Source: Bacillota bacterium
Lineage (GTDB): Bacteria > Bacillota > Clostridia > Lachnospirales > Bianqueaceae
DNA: 61,967 bases
Reading direction: 5' to 3'
NCBI GenBank assembly: GCA_017442535.1
Contig: JAFRZL010000042.1
Coordinates: forward strand, 1-61,967
Positions 8,048-16,578 of this stretch are shown here, piece after piece. The translations under genes and the position numbers were made by a program. Below the pieces are notes generated by a model. It made no database searches. It saw nothing but the letters and a program-made list of their open reading frames with translations, and was not told the origin of the DNA. Numbering within the stretch: position 1 is the stretch's first letter; each line of letters opens with the position of its first letter.

Positions 8048-10822
8048 ATGTCTCTCAGAATAAAACGTCTGTTTAGCCTGATTCTGGCCGGTATCATCGG
8101 CATTTCAGCCATGGCCGGCTGTACCGGAACGGGCTCTGCTTCCAATGCCGAAGCAAGCTTGGTTCCAGATGAATCTTCGGAATTCATCGTAAATGACCCC
8201 TTCGCCAGCGAAGAATTCGCCGGTTACCAACGGCAGCAGTTTCTGGTGGAAGACGCCGAATTGTATGAAAAGATGGTTAAGGGCCGTTACTATGATGTAT
8301 GGGACCGCCGCAGCGACTATTTTACGGTGGATGAAGTCTATCTGCATGAGCAGGCTCTTAACAAGATGATCCGCTTCGAAGGTGATGAGACTATCGCCCA
8401 GCTCTTCTCGGACATCGCGACCAAGGAGGATGAATCCAAAGTCCTCTATATGCGTATCCTGACGATGCTGATCTGCCAGCAGGCGGCCGGATTCACGCAG
8501 GCACAGCAGACCACTTCCGATTATGATGTTCTGAAATCCCATGAGGATTATGCCCAGGATATTATCGAACTGGGCTGGGATTTCTTTTCCAGCAAAGTGG
8601 ACGTCCCGGAATATCTCGATTTCGAAGTAGCCTGTATGGGAACGGTGTATGATGTGGCAAAGCTCGGCGCCAAAACCGTCGATGACTATATGCTGTACCA
8701 GGAAGCCGCCAAAGACTATGAAAATGCCTGTCTCCTTCTGGATGCCATCATCAATACCCCTGATAATGTCAAAGAGCAATATCAGAAGATGGATTGGTCA
8801 CTGCAGCCTTTTTACTACGACCGCCTTGTCGGAGCCGCCAAGGAGCTGAAAATAATCCTGGACAAATCCCACAAAATCGTATTTGGTCTCGACTTGCAGG
8901 GCATCTACGATGAAGCCGCCGGGATCGCCATGAACCGCCATCTGCTCCTCCGGACTTTTCTGATGGGTGTCAAGGATTTCTATAAGAATGATCCCGAAGA
9001 GCTGGAAAAGTCGTTTGATATTATCTATACGGGCGGCAAAGCTCTGGCGCCTGTATTTAAGAAAGCTTCCATGATTTATCATGCGTCGATGCTCGGCGGA
9101 GACTTTTTACTCGGTACGACCGATACCTACACCCTGTTCTCGGAAATGTTTTCAATTGCGCATCTCTGCGACTGTCTCAGCTATACGCTGGATTCGATCG
9201 GCCTGTCGCCCGCCGGTGAGGACGGAACGGTGGAAGATGTTTCCAAAGGTGTGGTTCTGATGCAGTACTCCCTCCTGGCCCGCGCCCGCGGCGAGCACTG
9301 CCTGAAACTGATGGTGCAGCAGAAAGAACCTCTTCTCAGGGTCATTGACTGGGTCGCTTCCAATGGAACGGATGAAGAAGTCAACGCTGTCTTTGATCAT
9401 AAGTTCGCCGAGCTGGACGATATCTACGACGATCTGGATATGGTCCTGTGTACGGGTGTGGAGGTCTATTACCGGTATCTGCAGGATAAACTGATTCCGG
9501 AGTACAAATTCGCCGATACCGATCCTCACAGTCTGGATGTTGGATCGGTAGACCGTGAAACCGATAAGAGTCTGACCAGACAGCTTCGTGAGTACAGTGT
9601 TAAGGATACCGATATCAGAGGAACCGGCATTCTTTCGGCGGATATCCGCGATTATGACAATGACGGCGTTATGGATATGCTCGTGCTCTTTGTCGATACC
9701 TGTAAAGGCGCGGATACAGCCATTGAGCCGATTTACCGCAATAACGAGACGGTTTCCCTCCGTATGGTTCTGTATACCATGCAGTATTCCGAGCCGCCTG
9801 AAACTAAGTATACGGATCCGGCTGCTTCCAACCCTCTGGAGTATTACGATACACACCGCGTGGGGATGCTGGAGTATTTCCAGACCTGGGCCAAAATCAC
9901 GGCGGAATACTGGAATACCAAGGACCGTTATACCGTCATTGAAGGGCCTTCTATCAGCAGTGCGGCAGAGATCGGCTGTCTCTGTGACGGGGAAGCGAGG
10001 ATCGGCGTAGCGACGATGGATGGTGTTCCTTACATCTATTCCTTTGAGACGATGGATGATTATACGACTGTCGGCCCCTTCCTCTGGCGTGTCTGGCATG
10101 TCGAGGACGGCCAGTTCAAGATGGATTATGTCGGCGGAAGTATGAGTTGGGGGCAGAAGAACTTCCAGCCCAACCTGCAGGCCTACTATCACGCAGCTTC
10201 GACCTCCGAACTTCAAAACACTAATCTGTCCTACTGCATGTCGCGGCAGCCTGACAGTCCTGAAGCAAAGGGAACTCTCCTTGGAAGAATTGTCGTCGAT
10301 ATTACCGGTTACAGAACGCAGGATTATAAGATCACCGACTATTCATGCCTGAAAACCGCTCTGGATAAGGGACATCTTGCCGCACTTAAAGAACGCGGGC
10401 CGGAACCGGAAATGCCTCCGGAAGAAATCATTCAGCCCATCGATCAGGCCGGGGCAGACGCTCTGATGCAGGAAATTCAGGACAATTCCGGCCTGGAAAC
10501 TCAATTCGTCGATTCATCTCTGTCCAAGGAAAGCCTGCAGCTGATCTACAAAACGAATACAGGCAAAACCCGCATCATCATGACCCTCAATCCGGACGGC
10601 TCTTTCAACCGGATCCATCTGCAGAGCACCATGGATCAACAGGAAAAGGAATTCCAGTGGATCAAAGACGCTATTCTGATCAGCCAAACACTGCATATGC
10701 CGGATCATATCGTCGGAAAATACTCCGGGAAATGCTCCATGAGTATGAACGACGATTTTGAGGGCGGCAGCGTTACGACTGTCAGTATCGATAACTGCAT
10801 GTTCATCATTGATTTTACGTAG
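8048..10822 (+). CDS. Large lipoprotein of unknown function
   Basis: A 924-residue exported protein: basic N-terminus, hydrophobic stretch and lipobox SAMAGC with Cys25 as the lipidated residue, followed by a Ser/Glu-rich linker. Residues 50-500 look mostly alpha-helical. An acidic loop DYDNDGVMDM (about residue 533) resembles a calcium-binding DxDxDG or FG-GAP-type loop, and the C-terminal part is mixed alpha/beta. I recognise no family or active site. It starts 34 bp after the flavin reductase-rubredoxin gene behind AAGGAG without its own evident promoter, so it is probably co-transcribed. Function unknown. Confidence 0.8.
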   Translation: MSLRIKRLFSLILAGIIGISAMAGCTGTGSASNAEASLVPDESSEFIVNDPFASEEFAGYQRQQFLVEDAELYEKMVKGRYYDVWDRRSDYFTVDEVYLHEQALNKMIRFEGDETIAQLFSDIATKEDESKVLYMRILTMLICQQAAGFTQAQQTTSDYDVLKSHEDYAQDIIELGWDFFSSKVDVPEYLDFEVACMGTVYDVAKLGAKTVDDYMLYQEAAKDYENACLLLDAIINTPDNVKEQYQKMDWSLQPFYYDRLVGAAKELKIILDKSHKIVFGLDLQGIYDEAAGIAMNRHLLLRTFLMGVKDFYKNDPEELEKSFDIIYTGGKALAPVFKKASMIYHASMLGGDFLLGTTDTYTLFSEMFSIAHLCDCLSYTLDSIGLSPAGEDGTVEDVSKGVVLMQYSLLARARGEHCLKLMVQQKEPLLRVIDWVASNGTDEEVNAVFDHKFAELDDIYDDLDMVLCTGVEVYYRYLQDKLIPEYKFADTDPHSLDVGSVDRETDKSLTRQLREYSVKDTDIRGTGILSADIRDYDNDGVMDMLVLFVDTCKGADTAIEPIYRNNETVSLRMVLYTMQYSEPPETKYTDPAASNPLEYYDTHRVGMLEYFQTWAKITAEYWNTKDRYTVIEGPSISSAAEIGCLCDGEARIGVATMDGVPYIYSFETMDDYTTVGPFLWRVWHVEDGQFKMDYVGGSMSWGQKNFQPNLQAYYHAASTSELQNTNLSYCMSRQPDSPEAKGTLLGRIVVDITGYRTQDYKITDYSCLKTALDKGHLAALKERGPEPEMPPEEIIQPIDQAGADALMQEIQDNSGLETQFVDSSLSKESLQLIYKTNTGKTRIIMTLNPDGSFNRIHLQSTMDQQEKEFQWIKDAILISQTLHMPDHIVGKYSGKCSMSMNDDFEGGSVTTVSIDNCMFIIDFT

Positions 10823-10841
10823 AAATGCTTTTAAGGCACAA

Positions 10842-10870
10842 AAAAGGGAGCTGTTTGACAGCTCCCTTTT
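10842..10870. terminator. Bidirectional terminator
   Basis: A perfect 13-bp stem AAAAGGGAGCTGT (10842-10854) and its complement (10858-10870) with a TTG loop. A/T runs on both sides make it serve both the plus-strand lipoprotein gene and the minus-strand surface-protein cluster. Confidence 0.9.
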
Positions 10871-10897
10871 ATCATGTCTGAAATCATATGATCGGGC

Positions 10898-12544
10898 TTA
10901 TTTTCTCTTCTTCTTGCCAAGCAGCAGGCCGATGGCGAACATCGCAGCGCAGAAGACCGGTGCGCCGACATACCACCATTTGAATCCGCCGGATTTAGGA
11001 GTAATCTGGCTCTCTTCCTTGCTGCTCTGATCCGTGGATTTGCTTTCTTCAGGCTTGCTTTCGGGTTCCTTGCTCTCCTCGTACTTGCTTTCCTCAGGCT
11101 TACTCTCCCCAGGCTTGCTCTCCTCGGACTTGCTCTCCTCGGACTTGCTTTCCTCGGGCTTACTCTCTTCCTTGGAAGACTCTTCTGTTTTCTTCTCAGG
11201 GAAGATGTAGGTGAAGAAACCGTATTCAAGCTTTTCAAGGCTTTCATGGTATTCACCCGAGAGATTGGTGCCTTCAAGGAGCGTCAGCTTGGCGTCCCCG
11301 GAGCCGGACCATTTGACATGGAAATCCATGGTTCCGTCGCCATCCACATCCACATCGCTGTCCGTGCCGAACGGATACAGCCAGAAGGCCACTTCATCGG
11401 GCATGGATGCCTGGGAGGAAGTCAGATCGACCGTATAGGATTTCTGATCGATATAAACGGCCTCCAGCGTCACGTCTTTTTCGGGCATAACCAGCATCCA
11501 GTCAAACGGAGATACCCGTGAGAAATCCCCAGAAGATGCCTTGATATCGGTACAATACTTGCCTGCAGGGACAGAAGCGTTATCGGGTCTGACGATCACG
11601 ATACTGTTCGCTTTGGCGCTTGTGATCACGTTGTCATCGGAATCATAGGCGATACACCCATTTGTCTTGAGCGAATAGGTTGGTACGGAGAAGACAAAGA
11701 TGATCGGATTGTACAGATGGTAGTTGCGCATCTCATAGACATAGGTTCCCGTCAGGTTGGTCGAATTCAGCTTCTGCATATGGTGCTTGTCCGCACCGTT
11801 GTAGACGATGTGGATATCCACTTTTCCGTCCCCGTCCAGGTCGCTGTCATAATCCGTATGCGCCGGATACAGTTCTCCCAGATAATCTTCGGGTACCGCT
11901 ACCAATCCGCCGTCGGACAAGTCGATCGTCAGCGGCTCCTGTTTACTGTCAAACAGGTACGTGATAGGGCTGTACTCAAACGAAGTAAAGACATTGTAGA
12001 ACCTGTCTATATTGCAGCTGTCAAGAAGCGTGACCTTACTGATAAAGCCCGTCTCCGGCCCATGGTCAAAAACCAGATGAACATCATTGTTGCCGTCCCC
12101 GTCCAGATCGGTATCGTCATCGGTTCCGTAAGGACAGAGCCTGACCATGATTTCTTTGGGCACTTCAACCGTTCCGCCGGCAGTCAGATCGATGGTATAC
12201 TGCTTCTGCAGTTCGTAGACCGGCTCGATCGTGATGTCCTTGCCGGGCATGATAAAGGACCACTGATCCGGAGTATCCCTTGAGATGGATACATCACCGG
12301 ATTTTAAATCTTTCAGATAGTAACCGTAAGGGGTCATCGCATCATCTTCGAACAGAAGGACGACCTGGCCTTTTTCCGCCTTGGTGATGTAATGATAATT
12401 ATCATCATAGGCAACAAATCCATATCCGCCGATTTCGTACTCGGGACCGCTGGCATGGACCGCCGGGCCGTGAGGAAGCAAGCCGGCCAGCAGACAGATG
12501 ACCAGGAAAATCGCCAGTCCCCATGATAAATGCTTTTCTTTCAT
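10898..12544 (-). CDS. Modular membrane-anchored surface protein, paralogue 1
   Basis: A 548-residue exported protein: signal peptide (about 1-32, cleavage after VHA), then alternating modules. Module A (about 75 residues) carries AYDxxxxxIT and a closing MPxKDxTxExVY motif, resembling InlB B-repeat-type beta domains. Module B (about 85 residues) begins xTIDLT or xTVDLT, carries a calcium-type loop such as DLDGDGNND, and ends TNLxGxY...F. I count two A and three B modules. A Glu-Glu-Ser-Lys-rich linker, one TM helix (WWYVGAPVFCAAMFAIGLLL) and a KKKRK tail follow, an anchor without LPXTG. Start at 12544 chosen because GGGAGGA sits 7 nt ahead; the upstream ATG at 12550 abuts that site. Function unknown, probably surface binding or structural. 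Confidence 0.85.
   Translation of the reverse strand: MKEKHLSWGLAIFLVICLLAGLLPHGPAVHASGPEYEIGGYGFVAYDDNYHYITKAEKGQVVLLFEDDAMTPYGYYLKDLKSGDVSISRDTPDQWSFIMPGKDITIEPVYELQKQYTIDLTAGGTVEVPKEIMVRLCPYGTDDDTDLDGDGNNDVHLVFDHGPETGFISKVTLLDSCNIDRFYNVFTSFEYSPITYLFDSKQEPLTIDLSDGGLVAVPEDYLGELYPAHTDYDSDLDGDGKVDIHIVYNGADKHHMQKLNSTNLTGTYVYEMRNYHLYNPIIFVFSVPTYSLKTNGCIAYDSDDNVITSAKANSIVIVRPDNASVPAGKYCTDIKASSGDFSRVSPFDWMLVMPEKDVTLEAVYIDQKSYTVDLTSSQASMPDEVAFWLYPFGTDSDVDVDGDGTMDFHVKWSGSGDAKLTLLEGTNLSGEYHESLEKLEYGFFTYIFPEKKTEESSKEESKPEESKSEESKSEESKPGESKPEESKYEESKEPESKPEESKSTDQSSKEESQITPKSGGFKWWYVGAPVFCAAMFAIGLLLGKKKRK
11036..11170 (-). repeat. 15-bp coding minisatellite, paralogue 1
   Basis: Nine degenerate 15-bp units in frame, encoding five-residue variants of EESKP in the wall-spanning linker of paralogue 1. 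Units vary in the third to fifth bases, so the array is older than the one in paralogue 3. Confidence 0.85.
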
Positions 12545-12563
12545 TGTCATTCCTCCCACAAAA

Positions 12564-14399
12564 TCATTCTGAAGCGGGTTTTTTATGCCCCAGCAGGAAG
12601 CCGATCACCAGAAGCAGAACGCCTCCCAGCAGAATCACGATATAGTACCACGGGAAACCTACTGATGAAGGCCCCTGGCTTTCTTCTTTACTCGAATCGG
12701 ATTCAGGCTTGCTCTCAGCAGGTTTGCTCTCCTCAGGTTTGCTCTCCTCGGGCTTGCTCTCTTCCGGCTGGGATGACTCCTCCACCGTTTTCTCCGGGAA
12801 TTGATAATGATAAACACCATATTCAAACCAGAGAGAAGTCGTCAGATATTCGCCGGACAGGTTTGTCCCCTCAAGAAGTGTCAGTTCAGCCTCTCCGGAA
12901 CCGGGCCATTTGGCATGAATATCATTATGACCGTCCAGATCCAAATCGACGTCATCATCCTGACCCGGCGGATACAGGCAATAGGCCACTTCAGCAGGGA
13001 TCGCTGTCTTGCCGGCAGTCAGATCGATTGTCCAGGACTTCTGATTTTCGTAAACAGCCTGAACCGTCACATTTTTGGACGGCATGGTGAACATCCATTC
13101 CGTGGGAGAAACTCGGGTAAGACCCGAAGCCGTGGACTGTAGATCCGCACAGTATTTACCACTTGGAATCGCTTCCCAGTCAATCCTTGCGATAATCTGT
13201 TCATCGGCAGCCGCACTGATAATGACATTATCGTTATCATCATAGGCGGTACAGCCTTCAGCAATGATCGCGTACGTCTTGGGCGGCATCGCAAAAATGA
13301 AATTGAAATACCCGTATTTCCTGCCGTGAACTTCATAAGTGTAGCTTTCTTTAATATTGGTGCCGGGAAGCCCCATCACCTTCAGATCCCCGCTGCTCTG
13401 CCAGGCCGTATCGATGTCATTCTTGCCGTCTTTGTCAAGATCCATCTCGCCGGGGATGCCGCTGGGGAACAGACATTCCGCCTGTTCGGCGGGGATAATT
13501 GCCGTACCGGACGTCAGATCCACGGTGTAGGACTGCTGATTTTCATACAGTGCCCAGATCTGAACATCCGAATCCGGCATCGTAAAGCTCCATGTGCCGG
13601 GCGCTTCTTCTGTGAAAGTGGCCTTGTCCGCCATCAGCGAGGCACAGTACCTGCCTTTGGGCGTTGCCTCATTATCCACAAATACATAAACGAACTCCCC
13701 TTTGCCGGCGGTCGTGATCGGTTGGATATAGGCATTATATGCGGTACACCCTTCTGTTTTGATTACATGACTGGCAGCATGGCTGGGGAACAGATAATAA
13801 ACGGGGGCGTACTTAAAGCGCACAGGGCACTGATCCTCGTAAGTTCCTTCAAGATTAGTTGAATCAAGCATCGATACGTTTTCGCCCTTACCCATGTGAT
13901 GATTCAGATGAATATCATCATGACCGTCCCCGTCCAGGTCGTGATTATAATCGGCGGGCATAAACATGAAGAAATCATCCAGGAATCTCTCAGGCACCTC
14001 TTCTACATTGCCGTTTCTGACATCAATTGTCAATGGTATAGAGAAGATAAAGGTGACCGGTCCGTAGTAATACGTTTCCGGCGTATACCAGGTATAGGAA
14101 CCGCGGATATTCGTCGATTCCAGTTTCTGCATATTGTCGCCCTTACTCATCTTATGATTGACATGAACGTCCGGATTACCGTCGTTATCCAGGTCCTGAT
14201 CATAGTCTACAGGCATAAGGGCATACATTTCCTCCAGGAAGTATTCCGGGACATTTACGATCGTTCCGTCCGACAGGTCAATTGTCAGCGGATGCTGGCC
14301 GCTCGCCCGGACAATGCTGCCCGGTACAAGGAAGCCTCCGACCAGACAGATAGTCAGGCAGAAAGCCAAAAGTCCTGTGAGTCTGCTCTTTCTCTTCAA
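12564..14399 (-). CDS. Modular membrane-anchored surface protein, paralogue 2
   Basis: A 611-residue paralogue of its two neighbours. Signal peptide (about 1-33, ending VRASG), module order B-B-A-B-A-B with calcium-type loops (DLDNDGNPD, DLDGDGHDD, DLDKDGKND, DLDLDGHND), a short ESK linker, a TM helix (WYYIVILLGGVLLLVIGFLL) and the tail GHKKPASE. It has more B modules than paralogue 1. ATG follows AAGGAGG. The gap to paralogue 1 is 19 bp, so the two are co-transcribed. There is no enzymatic motif. The loops resemble dockerin or EF-hand calcium sites, but no dockerin pair is present. Confidence 0.85.
   Translation of the reverse strand: MKRKSRLTGLLAFCLTICLVGGFLVPGSIVRASGQHPLTIDLSDGTIVNVPEYFLEEMYALMPVDYDQDLDNDGNPDVHVNHKMSKGDNMQKLESTNIRGSYTWYTPETYYYGPVTFIFSIPLTIDVRNGNVEEVPERFLDDFFMFMPADYNHDLDGDGHDDIHLNHHMGKGENVSMLDSTNLEGTYEDQCPVRFKYAPVYYLFPSHAASHVIKTEGCTAYNAYIQPITTAGKGEFVYVFVDNEATPKGRYCASLMADKATFTEEAPGTWSFTMPDSDVQIWALYENQQSYTVDLTSGTAIIPAEQAECLFPSGIPGEMDLDKDGKNDIDTAWQSSGDLKVMGLPGTNIKESYTYEVHGRKYGYFNFIFAMPPKTYAIIAEGCTAYDDNDNVIISAAADEQIIARIDWEAIPSGKYCADLQSTASGLTRVSPTEWMFTMPSKNVTVQAVYENQKSWTIDLTAGKTAIPAEVAYCLYPPGQDDDVDLDLDGHNDIHAKWPGSGEAELTLLEGTNLSGEYLTTSLWFEYGVYHYQFPEKTVEESSQPEESKPEESKPEESKPAESKPESDSSKEESQGPSSVGFPWYYIVILLGGVLLLVIGFLLGHKKPASE
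12705..12764 (-). repeat. 15-bp coding minisatellite, paralogue 2
   Basis: Four in-frame 15-bp units encoding EESKP/AESKP in the linker. It is the shortest of the three homologous arrays. Confidence 0.8.
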
Positions 14400-14437
14400 G
14401 TTATTCCTCCTTGCAAAAACTGCTTTCAGATAGAGGA

Positions 14438-14472
14438 TCCTTCCGGACCAGGTTGAATCCGGTCCGGAAGGA
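14438..14472 (-). terminator. Hairpin between paralogues 3 and 2
   Basis: A perfect 12-bp stem TCCTTCCGGACC (14438-14449) and GGTCCGGAAGGA (14461-14472) right after the stop of paralogue 3. No immediate U-run follows on the minus strand (the nearest is CAGTTTTT about 20 nt later), so it may be a partial terminator or an mRNA-processing or stability element. Confidence 0.5.
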
Positions 14473-14482
14473 CGGAGTATCC

Positions 14483-16402
14483 TTATTTCTTTTTCTTACC
14501 CAAGAAGAAACCGGCCATAAGCAGTGCGATCGCACCAACCGGGATGCCGACATAATACCATTTGAAACCTCCGGATTTAGTTCCCTGCCCGTTGCTTTCT
14601 TCTTTGCTGGTATTGCTTTCAGTTTTGCTCTCCACGGGTTTACTCTCCTCGGGTTTACTCTCCTCGGGTTTACTCTCCTCAGGTTTGCTCTCCTCAGGTT
14701 TGCTCTCCTCAGGTTTGCTCTCCTCAGATTTACTCTCCTCAGGTTTGCTTTCCTCGGGCTTGCTATCTTCCTTAGAAGACTCTTCTTTCTCCTTCTTCAG
14801 GAAGATATAGATGAATTCACCATACTCAATCCTCGGGAATGTCATCTTGTATTCGCCTTCCAGATTGGTTTTCTCCAGGAGACTCAGTTCTGCTTCGCCA
14901 GAACCACTCCATTTTGCATGGAAGTCATTTGTTCCATCTGCATCAAGATCCACATCTTCGTCAGCACCAGGAGGATACAAACTAAAGGCAACCTCGGCAG
15001 GAATCTTGACCTTACCACTTGTCAGATCAATCGTATATGACTTTTGATCCTTATAAATGGCCTCCAGTGTCACATTCTTCTCAGGCATCGTCAGGATCCA
15101 TTCACCAGGTGATACACGATAAAAGTCTCCTTCAGATGCGGTTATGTCGGAGCAGTACTTTCCGTCAGGTATCTTGTCATCATCCACCCTCACGGTGACA
15201 TCTTCGCCAGGTTTTGATTCAGTAATCACATTATCCGCTTCATCATACGCAATACATCCTTTGCCTATAATGGTGTATATCTTAGGCGGGAAGCGGAATG
15301 TAATCTTGCCGTATTCAAGCGTTGCATATGATTTAGTATAATCATCAGCCAGATTGGTCCCTTCAAGAGGCGTCATCACCGACTGCACCTTTCCATCCCA
15401 GTCAAACTTGAAATGGACATCTTTGGTTCCGTCTCCATCCAGATCGACATCTTCATCCATATCATAGGAATACATGCTCCGGCCAACCTCTACAGGGACA
15501 ATGGCCTCGGACGCAGACATATCGATCATATACGGTTTTTGATCAGAATAGACCGCTTGTATAGTGATGTCCTGACTGGGCATAGTCATTGTCCATTTGT
15601 TGGAAGCAACCCTGGTAAGCGTGCCGGTTGAAGACTTCAGATCAGAGACATATTTACCATAAGGAATCGATCCCCAGTCAAACTTCGCCACTATTTGCTT
15701 GTTTGCTTCCGAGCTGGAAATGACATTGTTGGAAGTGTCATACGCTTTACAGCCTTTGGTAGAGATAGAATAACCCGGTTTTCCAGGAAACTTCAAATTG
15801 ACACGGATATAGGTATAAAAGTCATGAGTCTCTCCTCTTTTATCCACATAAGTTCCGGTCAAGTTGGAGGAAGGGAGCGCTTGAAGTGTCGAATCAGGAC
15901 CGACATTATGTACGACATGCAGATCATAGTGACCGTCATTATCGATATCCCAGTCCTTATTCACAGAACTGGATGCAAACCAATCATCCAGCAAGGGGTA
16001 TGGGACTTTAACTGGATTACCGCTACTTAAATCAATAGAGATCGCCCCCGTTCTGAAAGTAATCATCAGATCGTAATTGAAATAATCCGGTGTCGCCCAG
16101 TAATGTTCTTTTGAATCGCGCAGTTTGGTATCCTGATTCTTCATAATATTATGATAAGAAATATCAATTTCAAAATCAGGCTGACCATCATTATCAAGAT
16201 CAACAACGTAGACACTCGGTCCGGAATAAGAAGACTTAACAAAGTCTGCAGGAAGCTTCACCGGTCTGCGAAAATCCGAAATATCGACTGAAATGACCGT
16301 CTTTCCGGCAAGTACTTTGCTGTGAGCTGTAATTCCTTCCCACAAAGGAACAACAAATAATAATGCCATAAAAACTGCAATGAATCTGACTATGTTTTTC
16401 AT
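14483..16402 (-). CDS. Modular membrane-anchored surface protein, paralogue 3
   Basis: A 639-residue first gene of the paralogue cluster. Signal peptide (about 1-33), modules B-B-A-B-A-B with loops DLDNDGQPD, DIDNDGHYD, DLDGDGTKD and DLDADGTND, the longest ESK linker of the three, then a TM helix (WYYVGIPVGAIALLMAGFFL) and a GKKKK tail. Start placed at 16402 (MKNIVRF) because GGGAGG lies 9 nt ahead; the in-frame codon at 16417 lies at that site. AT content of the N-terminal half looks higher than in paralogues 1 and 2. No convincing promoter was found upstream. Confidence 0.85.
   Translation of the reverse strand: MKNIVRFIAVFMALLFVVPLWEGITAHSKVLAGKTVISVDISDFRRPVKLPADFVKSSYSGPSVYVVDLDNDGQPDFEIDISYHNIMKNQDTKLRDSKEHYWATPDYFNYDLMITFRTGAISIDLSSGNPVKVPYPLLDDWFASSSVNKDWDIDNDGHYDLHVVHNVGPDSTLQALPSSNLTGTYVDKRGETHDFYTYIRVNLKFPGKPGYSISTKGCKAYDTSNNVISSSEANKQIVAKFDWGSIPYGKYVSDLKSSTGTLTRVASNKWTMTMPSQDITIQAVYSDQKPYMIDMSASEAIVPVEVGRSMYSYDMDEDVDLDGDGTKDVHFKFDWDGKVQSVMTPLEGTNLADDYTKSYATLEYGKITFRFPPKIYTIIGKGCIAYDEADNVITESKPGEDVTVRVDDDKIPDGKYCSDITASEGDFYRVSPGEWILTMPEKNVTLEAIYKDQKSYTIDLTSGKVKIPAEVAFSLYPPGADEDVDLDADGTNDFHAKWSGSGEAELSLLEKTNLEGEYKMTFPRIEYGEFIYIFLKKEKEESSKEDSKPEESKPEESKSEESKPEESKPEESKPEESKPEESKPEESKPVESKTESNTSKEESNGQGTKSGGFKWYYVGIPVGAIALLMAGFFLGKKKK
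14621..14770 (-). repeat. 15-bp coding minisatellite, paralogue 3
   Basis: Ten in-frame 15-bp units, most reading GGTTTACTCTCCTC or GGTTTGCTCTCCTC plus one base on the plus strand, encoding tandem EESKP. Several adjacent units are identical, which suggests recent slippage and possible length variation between strains. Confidence 0.9.
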
Positions 16403-16437
16403 ATTATAACCTCCCAATATGCCTTTAACCAGTCATT

Positions 16438-16476
16438 TAACATTGTTATTGTGCCAACCGGTATTCCGACATAATG
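16438..16476 (-). pseudogene. Remnant of a fourth paralogue C-terminus
   Basis: Read on the minus strand, this stretch encodes HYVGIPVGTITML, close to YYVGIPVGAIALL in the TM anchor of paralogue 3 (28 of 39 nucleotides match by hand alignment). It lies just upstream of paralogue 3, where the 3' end of a preceding paralogue would be expected, and has no ESK linker ahead of it. Likely a decayed copy; the short length leaves room for chance. Confidence 0.5.
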
Positions 16477-16578
16477 CACTTCACGTCCCTGGCAACAAAG
16501 AAGGATCATCTTTGACCTACTTTTCCTGCTCTAATCGATTGTCAAATATGGAATCTGAAACATCTTAAAGTGCTAAGT

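Noticed and set aside
10898..16402. Cellulosome dockerins in the surface proteins
   Set aside because: The calcium-type loops occur once per module rather than as the paired 22-residue segments of dockerins, and no cohesin is nearby.
14483..16402. LPXTG sortase anchoring
   Set aside because: None of the three paralogues has an LPXTG-like motif before the C-terminal helix; they end in a plain TM helix with a basic tail.
16540..16545. TTGACA hexamer on the minus strand upstream of paralogue 3
   Set aside because: No acceptable -10 hexamer lies 16-18 bp downstream, so it was not annotated as a promoter.
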